In this document: piece by piece, positions 19,195 through 28,273 of the stretch
How positions within the stretch are numbered: the first letter of the stretch is position 1
How the letters are laid out: every line of letters starts with the position of its first letter
Source of the DNA: Streptomyces monomycini
Lineage (GTDB): Bacteria; Actinomycetota; Actinomycetes; Streptomycetales; Streptomycetaceae
Direction: 5' to 3'
DNA length: 64,000 bases
Assembly: GCF_022271435.1 (NCBI RefSeq)
Contig: NZ_JAFIQY010000005.1
Coordinates: 124,001 to 188,000 of the forward strand
Notes under the pieces: model-generated
The model's input: only the letters and a program-made list of their open reading frames with translations
What the model was told of the DNA's origin: nothing
Database searches by the model: none
Position numbers and translations under genes: made by a program

Positions 19195-19517
19195 TAGGTG
19201 TCGTCTTCGCGGGGTGTTCCCCGCGGCGACATGGACAACTCTACCAAGGTTTTGGAGTGGGTTTCACCTGCGTATCCACCTCGGGCATAACCGGAGGTTA
19301 TGGGACGAGTCGGGCCCCGGCCCGGTGGCTGGAACGGTGCGGTCGGCCCTGGACAGCGGCGGCTCGATGCGGGATACAGGCTCCATACAGTATTCGTCGA
19401 CTGTATGCGATCTGCGGAAGGCGGAAGCCCAGAGCGGGAGTCCGCGTCCGAACCCGAACCCGAACCCAAGCCCAAGCCCAAGCCCGATCCCGCGTCACCG
19501 AAGGGAAGCGATGCCCC
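19195..19517. promoter_or_regulatory. Divergent promoter region of tRNA-Leu and the oxalate-type operon
   Basis: These 323 bp hold no gene. The region contains the interrupted palindrome at 19385-19406. GAAGGGAAGCG lies just before the decarboxylase ATG and offers a GGGAAG ribosome-binding site. Confidence 0.5.
19385..19406. promoter_or_regulatory. Interrupted palindrome, candidate operator of the oxalate-type operon
   Basis: ATACAGT (19385-19391), 8 nt, ACTGTAT (19400-19406), about 110-130 nt before the first start codon. The size and A/T-rich half-sites fit a GntR-like or similar dimer site. No regulator gene lies next to the operon; a GntR gene at 58,636-59,313 is a distant candidate. Confidence 0.4.
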
Positions 19518-21242
19518 ATGCCACCGAAGCCCGTCGAAACCCCTGACCTCGCCCCGGACCCCACCCGCCCCGACCTCGTCTCCGGCGGTCACCTCGTTGC
19601 CAAAGCGCTCAAGGCAGAGGGGGTGGACGTCGTCTACACCCTCTGTGGCGGTCACATCATCGACATCTACGACGGCTGCGCGGACGAGGGCATCGAGGTG
19701 GTCGACGTACGGCACGAGCAGGTCGCCGCGCACGCGGCGGACGCCCATGCGCGGATCACCGGGCGGCCGGGGTGTGCCGTCGTCACCGCGGGCCCGGGCA
19801 CGACCGACGCCGTGACCGGTGTGGCCAACGCCTTGCGTGCTGAGTCCCCCATGCTGCTGATCGGCGGGCAGGGCGCGCGTGGCCAGCACAAGATGGGGTC
19901 GCTCCAGGATCTGCCGCACGTCGAGATGATGACGCCGATCACGAAGTTCGCGGCCACCGTGCCGGACACGGCGCGAGTGGCCGACATGGTCTCGATGGCA
20001 TTCCGCGAGTGCTTCCACGGCGCGCCCGGGCCCGCCTTCCTGGAGATACCCCGGGACGTGCTGGACGCGAAGGTACCGCGGGACACGGCGCGGGTGCCCC
20101 GGGCCGGGAACTACCGGGCCTCGACCCGTTCGGCGGGCGACCCCGAGGCCGTCGAGCAGCTGGCCGACCTGCTCGTACGGTCCGAGAGGCCGGCGATCCT
20201 GTTCGGGAGCCAGGTGTGGACGACGCGCGGTACGGACGCGGCGGTGGCTCTCGTACGGGCCCTGAACGTGCCCGCGTACCTGAACGGTGCGGGCCGCGGC
20301 ACGCTGCCGCCCGGTGACCCGCACCACTTCCAGCTCTCCCGCCGCCACGCCTTCGCCCGCGCCGACCTGATCGTGATCGTCGGCACCCCCTTCGACTTCC
20401 GGATGGGGTACGGGAAACGGCTGTCCCCCGCCGCGACCGTGGTGCAGATCGATCTGGACTACCGGACGGTCGGCAAGAACCGGGACGTCGATCTGGGGAT
20501 CGTGGGCGACGCGGGGATGGTGCTGGCCGCCGCCGCGCAGGCCGCTTCGGGCCGGGTGGACGCGAGTGCGGGCGCCGGGCGGCGCAAGGAGTGGATCGAG
20601 GAGCTGCGGGCCGTCGAGGAGGCCGCGCTGGCCAAGCGGCTGCCGCTGCTCCGCTCGGACGCCGCGCCCATCCACCCGTACCGCCTGGTCAGCGAGATCA
20701 ACGACTTCCTGACCGAGGACTCGCTCTACATCGGGGACGGCGGCGACATCGTCACCTTCTCCGGCCAGGTGGTGCAGCCGAAGGCGCCCGGCCGCTGGAT
20801 GGATCCGGGGCCGCTGGGGACGCTCGGCGTCGGTGTGCCGTTCGTGCTGGCGGCGAAGAAGGCGCGGCCGGAGACGGAGGTGGTGGCGCTCTTCGGGGAC
20901 GGCGCGTTCTCGCTGACCGGCTGGGACTTCGAGACGCTGGTGCGCTTCAACCTGCCGTTCGTGGGGATCGTCGGCAACAACTCGTCGATGAACCAGATCC
21001 GTTACGGGCAGCGCGCCAAGTACGGCGCGGCGCGCGAGCGGCTCGGCAACACGCTGGGCGACGTGCCGTACGACGCGTTCGCGCGGATGCTCGGCGGGTA
21101 CGGCGAGGAGGTCCGCGACCCCGCGCAGATCCGGCCGGCGCTGGAGCGCGCCCGGCAGTCCGGCAAGCCGTCGCTGATCAACGTCTGGATCGATCCGGAC
21201 GCGTACGCCCCCGGCACCGTCAACCAGACCATGTACAAGTGA
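19518..21242 (+). CDS. Thiamine-diphosphate enzyme, probable oxalyl-CoA decarboxylase
   Basis: The 574-residue protein has the three ThDP-enzyme domains. The N-terminal PYR domain has the catalytic-type Glu in VVDVRHEQVAAHAADAHARI (about residue 65). The PP domain has GDGAFSLTGWDFETLVRFNL through VGNNSS (about residues 460-490), the GDG-x(n)-NN cofactor motif. By fold alone it could be acetolactate synthase or another 2-keto acid decarboxylase. Oxalyl-CoA decarboxylase is inferred because a formyl-CoA-transferase-like gene, an acyl-CoA ligase and an oxalate/formate antiporter-family gene follow with gaps of 18, -1 and 32 nt. The expected reaction is oxalyl-CoA to formyl-CoA plus CO2. ATG at 19518, after GGGAAG. 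Confidence 0.85.
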   Translation: MPPKPVETPDLAPDPTRPDLVSGGHLVAKALKAEGVDVVYTLCGGHIIDIYDGCADEGIEVVDVRHEQVAAHAADAHARITGRPGCAVVTAGPGTTDAVTGVANALRAESPMLLIGGQGARGQHKMGSLQDLPHVEMMTPITKFAATVPDTARVADMVSMAFRECFHGAPGPAFLEIPRDVLDAKVPRDTARVPRAGNYRASTRSAGDPEAVEQLADLLVRSERPAILFGSQVWTTRGTDAAVALVRALNVPAYLNGAGRGTLPPGDPHHFQLSRRHAFARADLIVIVGTPFDFRMGYGKRLSPAATVVQIDLDYRTVGKNRDVDLGIVGDAGMVLAAAAQAASGRVDASAGAGRRKEWIEELRAVEEAALAKRLPLLRSDAAPIHPYRLVSEINDFLTEDSLYIGDGGDIVTFSGQVVQPKAPGRWMDPGPLGTLGVGVPFVLAAKKARPETEVVALFGDGAFSLTGWDFETLVRFNLPFVGIVGNNSSMNQIRYGQRAKYGAARERLGNTLGDVPYDAFARMLGGYGEEVRDPAQIRPALERARQSGKPSLINVWIDPDAYAPGTVNQTMYK

Positions 21243-21260
21243 CCAAGCGAGGAGCCGCTG

Positions 21261-22526
21261 ATGAGCGCGATGAGCATGGTTCCGGCCCGGGAGGCCGGCG
21301 GTAAGGCACTCGACGGGGTGCGGGTGCTGGACATGACACATGTGCAGTCCGGCCCGTCCGCCACCCAGCTGCTCGCCTGGCTCGGCGCGGACGTCGTCAA
21401 GCTGGAGGCGGTCACCGGCGACGTCACCCGGGGGCAGCTGCGCGACATACCGGACGTGGATTCCCTGTACTTCACGATGCTCAACTGCAACAAGCGCAGC
21501 ATCACCCTCAACACCAAGACCGACCGCGGCAAGGAGCTGCTGACCGAGCTGATCCGCCGGTCCGATGTGCTGGTGGAGAACTTCGGGCCGGGCGCCGTGG
21601 ACCGGATGGGCTTCCCCTGGGAGCGCGTCCGGGAGATCAATCCGCGCCTCGTGTACGCCTCGATCAAGGGCTTCGGCGAGGGCCCGTACACCCGGTTCAA
21701 GGCGTACGAGGTCGTCGCGCAGGCCATGGGCGGCTCGATGGCGACCACCGGGTTCGCGGACGGGCCGCCGCTGGCGACCGGCGCGCAGATCGGCGACTCG
21801 GGCACCGGCGTGCACTGCGTCGCCGGCATCCTCGCCGCGCTCTACCAGCGCGAGCGCACCGGGCGCGGGCAGCGCGTGCAGGTCGCGATGCAGCACGCGG
21901 TGCTGAATCTGTGCCGGGTCAAGATCCGCGATCAGCAGCGGCTGGAGCACGGTCCGCTGCCGGAGTACCCGGACGACACCTCCGGGGACGAGGTGCCGCG
22001 CAGCGGCAACGCGAGCGGCGGCGGGCAGCCCGGCTGGGCGGTCAGGTGCGCGCCCGGCGGCCCCAACGACTATGTGTACGTCATCGTGCAGCCGGCCGGC
22101 TGGGAACCGCTCACCCGGCTCATCGGGCGGCCGGAGCTGGCCCGCGACCCCGAGTGGTCGACGCCCGCCGCCCGGCTGCCCAAGCTGGCGAAGGTCTTCC
22201 AGCTGGTCGAGGAGTGGAGCGTCGCGCTGCCCAAGTGGGAGGTGCTGGAGCGGCTGACCGCGCACGACATCCCCTGCGGTCCGGTGCTGTCCACACAGGA
22301 GATCGTGCGGGACGCGTCGCTGGCCGCCGACGGGATGATCGTCCAGGTCCCGCATCCGCGGCGCGGCACGTTCACCACGGTCGGATCGCCGCTGAAGCTG
22401 TCCGACTCCCCCGTGGAGATCGACCGTTCACCGTTGCTCGGTGAGCACAACGACGAGGTGTACGGCGGCGAGCTGGGGCTCGGCGACGAGGAACTGCGGC
22501 GGCTGGCGGCGGACGGAGTCATCTGA
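21261..22526 (+). CDS. CaiB/BaiF CoA transferase, probable formyl-CoA:oxalate CoA-transferase
   Basis: The 421-residue class III CoA transferase has the family N-terminus [20 protein letters not shown], the segment [20 protein letters not shown] and the likely nucleophilic Asp in [12 protein letters not shown] (about residue 178). It would move CoA from formyl-CoA to oxalate, supplying the decarboxylase upstream. The Gly-rich loop [19 protein letters not shown] matches the flexible active-site loop of Frc-type enzymes. GAGGAG precedes the ATG at 21261. Its last base overlaps the next start codon (22526), so translation is probably coupled. Confidence 0.88.
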   Translation: MSAMSMVPAREAGGKALDGVRVLDMTHVQSGPSATQLLAWLGADVVKLEAVTGDVTRGQLRDIPDVDSLYFTMLNCNKRSITLNTKTDRGKELLTELIRRSDVLVENFGPGAVDRMGFPWERVREINPRLVYASIKGFGEGPYTRFKAYEVVAQAMGGSMATTGFADGPPLATGAQIGDSGTGVHCVAGILAALYQRERTGRGQRVQVAMQHAVLNLCRVKIRDQQRLEHGPLPEYPDDTSGDEVPRSGNASGGGQPGWAVRCAPGGPNDYVYVIVQPAGWEPLTRLIGRPELARDPEWSTPAARLPKLAKVFQLVEEWSVALPKWEVLERLTAHDIPCGPVLSTQEIVRDASLAADGMIVQVPHPRRGTFTTVGSPLKLSDSPVEIDRSPLLGEHNDEVYGGELGLGDEELRRLAADGVI

Positions 22527-24784
22527 TGGTGGGTCGACAGGCGGATACGGATGCGGGGGCGGAGGGCGCGGTGACGGTGGACGCGGTAGCGGAGGACGAG
22601 GTGCCGGAGGGCCCGGCAGCGGCGGACCCGGCAGAAGTGGACATGGCGGCGGCGGGCACGGCAGCAGTGGACGCGGCAGCGGTGTTGCGGGCCGCGCGGG
22701 CGGCCGGGCGTACGACGCTGACGGCTCCCGAAGGCAAGCTGCTCGCGGACGCGTACGGGATTCCCACCCCGGCCGAGGGGCTGGCGGAGACGGCGGACGA
22801 GGCGGTGGCGCTCGCCGCCCGCATCGGCGGGCCGGTCGCGCTGAAGATCGTCTCGCCGGACATTCCACACAAGACGGACGCAGGCGGCGTACGGGTGGGC
22901 CTCTCCTCGGCCGCCGAGGTGCGCGAGGCGTTCCCGGCGATCGTGCGAAGCGCCGCCGCGTACGCCCCGGAGGCCCGCGTCGAGGGCGTACTGGTGCAGC
23001 GGATGGCGCCGGAGGGCGGGCTGGAGGTGCTGGTCGGCGCGGTCACCGACCCGACCTTCGGGAAGGTCGTCGCCTTCGGACTGGGCGGGGTACTGGTGGA
23101 GACGCTCAAGGACGTCACCTTCCGGCTCGCGCCGGCCTCCCCGGCGGACGCGGAGTCCATGCTGGACGGCATCCGCGCGGCCGAGGTGCTGCGTGGCGTG
23201 CGCGGCGGGCCCGCCGTGGACCGCGCGGCACTGGTGGACCTGATCGTGCGGGTGTCCCGGCTGGCCGCCGACCACCCGGGCATCTCCGAGATCGACCTGA
23301 ACCCGGTGTTCGCCTCCCCGGACGGCGTGCTGGCCGCCGACGTACGGATCGTGCTCGGCGACGGGCCTCCCCCGGAGCGTCGCCGGTACACCGAGGAGGA
23401 GATCCTCGCCTCGATGGAGCGGCTGATGCGGCCGCGCGCGGTGGTCGTCGTCGGTGCCTCCGCCGAGCCGGGGAAGATCGGGCACGCGGTGCTACGCAAC
23501 CTGCTCGACGGCGGCTTCGACGGCGCGGTCCACCCGGTGAACCCGAAGGGCGGGGCCATTCTCGGCCGTACGGCGTACCGGTCCGTCGCGGACGTACCGG
23601 ACGGCGCCGACGTGGCGGTCTTCGCCGTACCGGCGCGCCTGGTGCCCGCGGCCCTGGAGGAAGTGGGGCGCAAGGGCATCCCGAACGCCGTGCTGATCCC
23701 CTCCGGCTTCGCCGAGACCGGCGAACACGCGTTGCAGGAACGGCTCGTGGCCATCGCCGAGAAGTACGGGACCAGGCTGCTCGGCCCGAACATCTACGGC
23801 TACTACTCCCCCTGGCACCGGCTGTGCGCCACGTTCTGCACCCCGTACGACGTCACCGGGCCCGTCGCGCTGACCTCGCAGTCCGGCGGCATCGGCATGG
23901 CCGTCCTGGGCTTCGCCCGCGCCACCGGGACGGGCGTCTCGGCGATCGTCGGACTCGGCAACAAGGCGGACGTGGACGAGGACGACCTCCTCACGTACTT
24001 CGCCCACGACCCGCACACCCGGAGCATCGCGATGCACCTGGAGGACCTGAAGGACGGGCGCGCGTTCGTGGCGGCCGCGCGGAAGACCGTGCGCGAGAAG
24101 CCCGTCGTGGTGCTGAAGGCGGGGCGGACCGGCGCGGGCGCCAAGGCCGCCGGGTCGCACACCGGCGCGCTGGCCGGGGACGACGCGGTCTACGACGCCA
24201 TCCTGCGGCAGGCCGGCGTCATCCGGGCGCCGGGGCTCGACGAGATGCTGGAGTACGCGCGGGCGCTGCCGGTGCTGCCCACACCGAAGGGCGAGAACGT
24301 CCTCGTCGTCACGGGGGCGGGCGGCTCCGGCGTGCTGCTCTCGGACGCGGCCGTCGATCACGGGCTGCGCCTGATGACCGTCCCGGACGACCTGGACGCC
24401 GCGTTCCGGCAGCTCATCCCGCCCTTCGGGGCGTCCGGCAATCCCGTGGACATCACGGGCGGCGAACCGCCCGCCACGTACGAGGCCGCCATCCGGCTCG
24501 CCCTGCGCGACCCCCGGGTCCACTCCTTGGTCCTCGGCTACTGGCACACCCTCGTCACCCCGCCGATGGTGTTCGCGGAGCTGACGGCGCGTGTGGTGGC
24601 CGAGTTCCGGGCGGCCGGTGTCGAGAAGCCGGTGGTGGCGTCGCTGGCCGGGGACACCGAGGTGGCGGAGGCCAGTACGTACCTCTTCGCGCGGGGCGTG
24701 GTGGCATACCCGTACTCGACCGAGAAGCCGGTGGCGGCGCTCGGTGCGAAATACCGGTGGGCACGCGCCGCCGGCCGGCTGTGA
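22526..24784 (+). CDS. NDP-forming acyl-CoA synthetase (acetate-CoA ligase family)
   Basis: The protein has 752 residues. An Ala-rich, non-conserved N-terminus (about 50 residues) precedes an ATP-grasp domain (GPVALKIVSPDIPHKTDAGG, then VQRMAPEGGLEVLVGAVTDP). Next come a CoA-binding Rossmann domain (RPRAVVVVGASAEPGKIGHA) and succinyl-CoA-ligase-like domains with the phosphohistidine segment AGRTGAGAKAAGSHTGALAG. This domain order is that of ADP-forming acyl-CoA synthetases. It may activate oxalate or recover energy from formyl-CoA; the substrate is inferred only from the operon. Confidence 0.88.
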   Translation: MVGRQADTDAGAEGAVTVDAVAEDEVPEGPAAADPAEVDMAAAGTAAVDAAAVLRAARAAGRTTLTAPEGKLLADAYGIPTPAEGLAETADEAVALAARIGGPVALKIVSPDIPHKTDAGGVRVGLSSAAEVREAFPAIVRSAAAYAPEARVEGVLVQRMAPEGGLEVLVGAVTDPTFGKVVAFGLGGVLVETLKDVTFRLAPASPADAESMLDGIRAAEVLRGVRGGPAVDRAALVDLIVRVSRLAADHPGISEIDLNPVFASPDGVLAADVRIVLGDGPPPERRRYTEEEILASMERLMRPRAVVVVGASAEPGKIGHAVLRNLLDGGFDGAVHPVNPKGGAILGRTAYRSVADVPDGADVAVFAVPARLVPAALEEVGRKGIPNAVLIPSGFAETGEHALQERLVAIAEKYGTRLLGPNIYGYYSPWHRLCATFCTPYDVTGPVALTSQSGGIGMAVLGFARATGTGVSAIVGLGNKADVDEDDLLTYFAHDPHTRSIAMHLEDLKDGRAFVAAARKTVREKPVVVLKAGRTGAGAKAAGSHTGALAGDDAVYDAILRQAGVIRAPGLDEMLEYARALPVLPTPKGENVLVVTGAGGSGVLLSDAAVDHGLRLMTVPDDLDAAFRQLIPPFGASGNPVDITGGEPPATYEAAIRLALRDPRVHSLVLGYWHTLVTPPMVFAELTARVVAEFRAAGVEKPVVASLAGDTEVAEASTYLFARGVVAYPYSTEKPVAALGAKYRWARAAGRL

Positions 24785-24816
24785 TCCGCACGGCGAGGAA
24801 CGGGAGGCGATGTGAG

Positions 24817-26181
24817 GTGACCACTCAGGACGTCAGGAGCGCGGACCGCACCACGGTCACCGAGGTCCGCGACGCGCAGGGACGGGTCTACCGCCTGGGC
24901 GAGACCGACCGGCAGCTGCTCGGCCACCCCCGGTGGACCATGGTGCTGCTGCCCTGGGCGGCGATGCTCGGTATCAGCATATTCGAGTACGCCTTCGGTG
25001 CCGCCGAGACCACGCTCTCCGCGGCGCACCACTGGACGCACACGGACACCTTCTGGGTGCTGAGCGTCTGGGTCTTCTTCCAGGCGGCGGTGGCCTTCCC
25101 CGCGGGCAGGCTGCGGGAGAAAGGCCTGCTCAGCAGCCGTGCCGCGATGCTCTGCGGATCCGTACTGTCCCTGGCGGGCTTTCTGAGCCTGAGCCACGCT
25201 CCGGACATCTGGTGGGCGATCGCCGGGTTCGGCGTGCTGGGCGGCACCGGCGCCGGGCTGATCTACGCGACCTGCATCAACACGGTCGGCAAGTGGTATC
25301 CGGAACGGCGCGGCGGCAAGACCGGTTTCGTCAACGGCGGCTTCGCGTACGGCGCCGTGCCGTTCATCTTCCTGTTCTCCTACGGCTTCGACGCCGGCAA
25401 CTACCGGACCGTCCTCGACCTGGTCGGCCTGTACGTGCTGCTGCTGACCGCCGCGGCGGGCCTGTTCTTCAAGGACCCGCCGAAGAACTGGTGGCCCGCA
25501 CACGTCGACCCGCTGGCCGTACCGCGTGACGCCCGTACCTCCGCCGCGCTGCGCAAGAACCCGCCCGCGGCGGCCCAGTTCACGCCGCGCGAGGCCGTCC
25601 GTACGGGCATGCTGCCCCTGATGTGGGTCTGCCTGCTGTGCACCGCCGGCGTCTCGATCTTCGGCATCTCCTTCCAGGTGCCGTACGCCAAGGACGCCGG
25701 TTTCGGGCCGCTGGTCGCGGCGTCCTCCATGGGCATCATGTCGGTGGTCAACGGGACGGGCCGGGGCGTGGTCGGCTGGCTCTCGGACCGGCTGGGGCGG
25801 CGTGTGACGCTGACCTACGTGTGCCTGGTCCTCGGCCTCGCCCAGTTCGGCGTCCTGTGGGCGGGCGAACACGCCAACCAGCCCCTGTTCCTCGTCTTCG
25901 CCTTCTTGTCCGGCTTCGGCGGCGGCGCGTTCTTCCCGCTGTTCGCCGCCCTCGTCCCCGACTACTTCGGCGAGAACAACAACGCGTCGAACTACGGCCT
26001 CGTCTACAGCTCCAAGCTGGTCTCCGGCCTCCTGGGCGGCGGCATCGGCGCGGCGGTCGTGGCGGCGTGGGGGTACGAGGGCGCGTACGCGGTCGCCGGG
26101 TGCGTGGGCCTGCTGGCAGCGGGCCTGTCCCTGCTGCTGCGGCGGCCGGCGGGGAAGGGAGGGCCGGCCTACCTGGGGTGA
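24817..26181 (+). CDS. OFA-family MFS transporter (oxalate/formate antiporter-like)
   Basis: The 454-residue membrane protein has about 12 hydrophobic segments. OFA-type features are GGTGAGLIYATCINTVGKWY, PERRGGKTGFVNGGFAYGA and SDRLGRRVTLTYVCLVLG. The GTG start at 24817 has GGGAGG about 10 nt upstream, 32 nt after the ligase stop. It should bring in oxalate, perhaps in exchange for formate, and completes the operon. A hairpin follows at 26236-26278. Confidence 0.88.
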   Translation: MTTQDVRSADRTTVTEVRDAQGRVYRLGETDRQLLGHPRWTMVLLPWAAMLGISIFEYAFGAAETTLSAAHHWTHTDTFWVLSVWVFFQAAVAFPAGRLREKGLLSSRAAMLCGSVLSLAGFLSLSHAPDIWWAIAGFGVLGGTGAGLIYATCINTVGKWYPERRGGKTGFVNGGFAYGAVPFIFLFSYGFDAGNYRTVLDLVGLYVLLLTAAAGLFFKDPPKNWWPAHVDPLAVPRDARTSAALRKNPPAAAQFTPREAVRTGMLPLMWVCLLCTAGVSIFGISFQVPYAKDAGFGPLVAASSMGIMSVVNGTGRGVVGWLSDRLGRRVTLTYVCLVLGLAQFGVLWAGEHANQPLFLVFAFLSGFGGGAFFPLFAALVPDYFGENNNASNYGLVYSSKLVSGLLGGGIGAAVVAAWGYEGAYAVAGCVGLLAAGLSLLLRRPAGKGGPAYLG

Positions 26182-26235
26182 CCACGAAGGCTGTGGCCCG
26201 GGGCGGGCCCGCTCCGGGTGAGGGCAGAGGAGCCG

Positions 26236-26278
26236 AACCCGCTCCGGTCTACCGGGAATCGGTGGGCCGGAGCGGGTT
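26236..26278 (+). terminator. Hairpin at the end of the oxalate-type operon
   Basis: AACCCGCTCCGG (26236-26247) and its exact complement (26267-26278) form a 12-bp stem with a 19-nt loop, starting 55 nt after the transporter stop codon. Confidence 0.65.
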
Positions 26279-26383
26279 TCGGTGCGGCCTGACCGTCCCC
26301 GACCGTCCACGTGTTGCCGTTTTCGCAAGGAACTTTGCCGGGGCGGTGGGAGAGGGCGCAGGTTGGGGGCGGAGGTGGTCACG

Positions 26384-27499
26384 ATGACCCGAGAAACCCG
26401 TCCCGGCCCCGGTGGTCGGTACGACGGTGGAGAGAACGGCAGCGGCGTGTACGGCGGTGGCGCGTACGGCAGTGGCCCGGACGGCGGCGACCGGTACGAC
26501 GTGGTGATCGTCGGAGGCGGTCCGGCGGGCCTGAGCGCCGCGCTCATGCTGGGCCGCGCCCGGCGGTCCGTCCTGGTGCTCGACGCCGGTGAGCCCCGCA
26601 ACGCGCCGGCGTCGCACATGCACGGCTTCATCTCCCGCGACGGGGCGGTACCAGGCGACCTGCTGGCGGCGGGACGGCGGGAAGTGGCCGGGTACGGGGT
26701 CGAGGTCCGCACCGGCCGGGTGCGGTCGGCGGTACGGGACGGCGAGCTGTTCGCGGTCGCCGACGACGCGGGGCGTACCGTACGGGCGCGGCGGCTGCTG
26801 GTGACCACCGGGTTCACCGACGAACTGCCCGACGTCCCCGGCCTCGCTCAGCGGTGGGGGCGGGATGTGCTGCACTGCCCGTACTGCCACGGCTGGGAGG
26901 TACGTGACGAGCCGATCGGTGTCCTGGCCACCGGCCCGATGAGCGTGCACCAGGCCCTGCTGTTCCGCCAGTGGACCGACCGGCTCACCCTCCTGCTGCA
27001 CACCGGTCCCCGCCCCACGAGCGAGGAGTACGAGCAGCTGGCGGCGCGCGGCATCGCGGTCGTACCCGGCGAGGTGACCGGTGTGGAGGTCGCCGACGAC
27101 CGCCTCGCCGGAGTGCGCCTGGACACCGGCGAGCTGGTCCCGCTCCGGGCGCTGACCGTGGCGCCCCGCGCCGTCCCGAGTGCCGCCACGGCCGCGTTCC
27201 TGGACTCCCTCGGGCTGGCTCCCACCGAGCACCCGAGCGGCATGGGCTCGTACCTCGCCGCCGGCCCGGCCGGTCTGACGGACGTGCCGGGGGTGTGGGT
27301 CGCGGGCAACGCCGCCGACCTGACCGCGAACGTGCTCGGCTCCGCCGCGTCCGGCTCGGCCGCCGCGGGGGCGATCAACGGTGATCTCGTCGCCGAGGAC
27401 ACCCGTCGCGCGGTGCGGGCCCGTAAGGACCCGTTCTCCGCCGCGTCGGAAGCCCGCGTGTGCGAGCTGGTGGCCGGCGACCGTCGCCACGGTCTGTAA
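26384..27499 (+). CDS. Thioredoxin-reductase-like FAD oxidoreductase
   Basis: The protein has 371 residues. A Gly/Tyr-rich tract (residues 7-35) precedes the FAD motif YDVVIVGGGPAGLSAALMLG. The redox motif is HCPYCHGWEV (CPYC, about residue 166), and the C-terminal FAD motif is GVWVAGNAADLTANV. The second nucleotide site reads GVLATGPMSVHQA, not a good GxGxxA motif. NADPH use is therefore doubtful, and relatives without it act as disulfide oxidases (the GliT/HlmI type). The segments WRDVLHCPYC and ASGSAAAGAINGDL are typical of the family. A methyltransferase gene follows 62 nt downstream, possibly in one transcript. Substrate unknown. Confidence 0.85.
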   Translation: MTRETRPGPGGRYDGGENGSGVYGGGAYGSGPDGGDRYDVVIVGGGPAGLSAALMLGRARRSVLVLDAGEPRNAPASHMHGFISRDGAVPGDLLAAGRREVAGYGVEVRTGRVRSAVRDGELFAVADDAGRTVRARRLLVTTGFTDELPDVPGLAQRWGRDVLHCPYCHGWEVRDEPIGVLATGPMSVHQALLFRQWTDRLTLLLHTGPRPTSEEYEQLAARGIAVVPGEVTGVEVADDRLAGVRLDTGELVPLRALTVAPRAVPSAATAAFLDSLGLAPTEHPSGMGSYLAAGPAGLTDVPGVWVAGNAADLTANVLGSAASGSAAAGAINGDLVAEDTRRAVRARKDPFSAASEARVCELVAGDRRHGL

Positions 27500-27561
27500 G
27501 CCCTTCCTCCCCACGCCCCACGGCCCGTAATCCCTTCCTTCTCACGCCCTCAGGAGCACAC

Positions 27562-28173
27562 ATGCAGGAGAACGTCATGGACGCCCGGTTCTGGGACGAC
27601 CGGTACAGCAGCCGCGACCAGCTCTTCAGCGGATCACCCAACGGGGTGCTCGTCACCGAGATCACCGGCTGCCCGCCGGGGCAGGCCCTCGACGTGGGAT
27701 GTGGTGAGGGCGCCGACGCCCGGTGGCTCGCCCGGCAAGGCTGGCAGGTCACCGGGGTCGACATCTCCGAGGTCGCCCTGCGGCGCGCCGCCGAGGCGGC
27801 CGCGGACGTCACCGATCGCGTCGCCTGGGCACGGGCCGACCTGGCCGTCACGCCGCCCCCGGCCGAGGCGTTCGACCTGGTATCCGTCCAGTACTTCCCT
27901 CTCAAGCACGAGCCGGAGCACACCGCACTGCGCGGGCTGCTGGCCGCCGTCGCGCCCGGCGGCACCCTGCTCTTCGTCGGCCACGACATGACCGGGCTGC
28001 CCGCACAACCCGGCTTCGACCCGGCCGACTACTACCGGCCCGCCGACGTCGCACGGCTCCTCGACCCCGACTGGACCGTACAGATCAACGAAACCCGCCC
28101 CCGGACGGTTCCCGCGCCCGCCGGCACCTCGCACACCCACGACACAGTCCTGCGAGCCCGGCGCCCGCGTTGA
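27562..28173 (+). CDS. Class I SAM-dependent methyltransferase
   Basis: This 203-residue enzyme has the SAM-binding motif ALDVGCGEGADARWLARQG (about residue 40), post-I VTGVDISEVALRRA and FDLVSVQYFPLKH. The ATG at 27562 follows AGGAG at 6-7 nt; a second ATG (MDARFWDDRY) six codons later is possible. WDDRY near the start is typical of the UbiE/tellurite-resistance-like small methyltransferases. It lies downstream of the flavoprotein; the target molecule is unknown. Confidence 0.88.
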   Translation: MQENVMDARFWDDRYSSRDQLFSGSPNGVLVTEITGCPPGQALDVGCGEGADARWLARQGWQVTGVDISEVALRRAAEAAADVTDRVAWARADLAVTPPPAEAFDLVSVQYFPLKHEPEHTALRGLLAAVAPGGTLLFVGHDMTGLPAQPGFDPADYYRPADVARLLDPDWTVQINETRPRTVPAPAGTSHTHDTVLRARRPR

Positions 28174-28200
28174 AGCGAACTTCGGTCGGACCGGCCCGCT

Positions 28201-28254
28201 CAGCGGGCTCAGCGGGCTCAGCGGGCTCAGCGGGCTCAGCGGGCTCAGCGGGCT
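28201..28254. repeat. 9-bp tandem repeat, six perfect copies
   Basis: CAGCGGGCT is repeated six times without change, 27 nt after the methyltransferase stop and 19 nt before the end of the convergent lipoprotein gene. It fills the intergenic gap. Confidence 0.95.
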
Positions 28255-28273
28255 GCAACAGTCCTTACCAGCC

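Noticed and set aside
19194..22355. 1,053-residue open frame on the minus strand
   Set aside because: It lies wholly antisense to the decarboxylase and CoA-transferase genes, runs over the tRNA end and has no domain; it is a GC-bias shadow.
24538..26817. 759-residue open frame on the minus strand
   Set aside because: Antisense to the OFA transporter and flavoprotein; no family resemblance.
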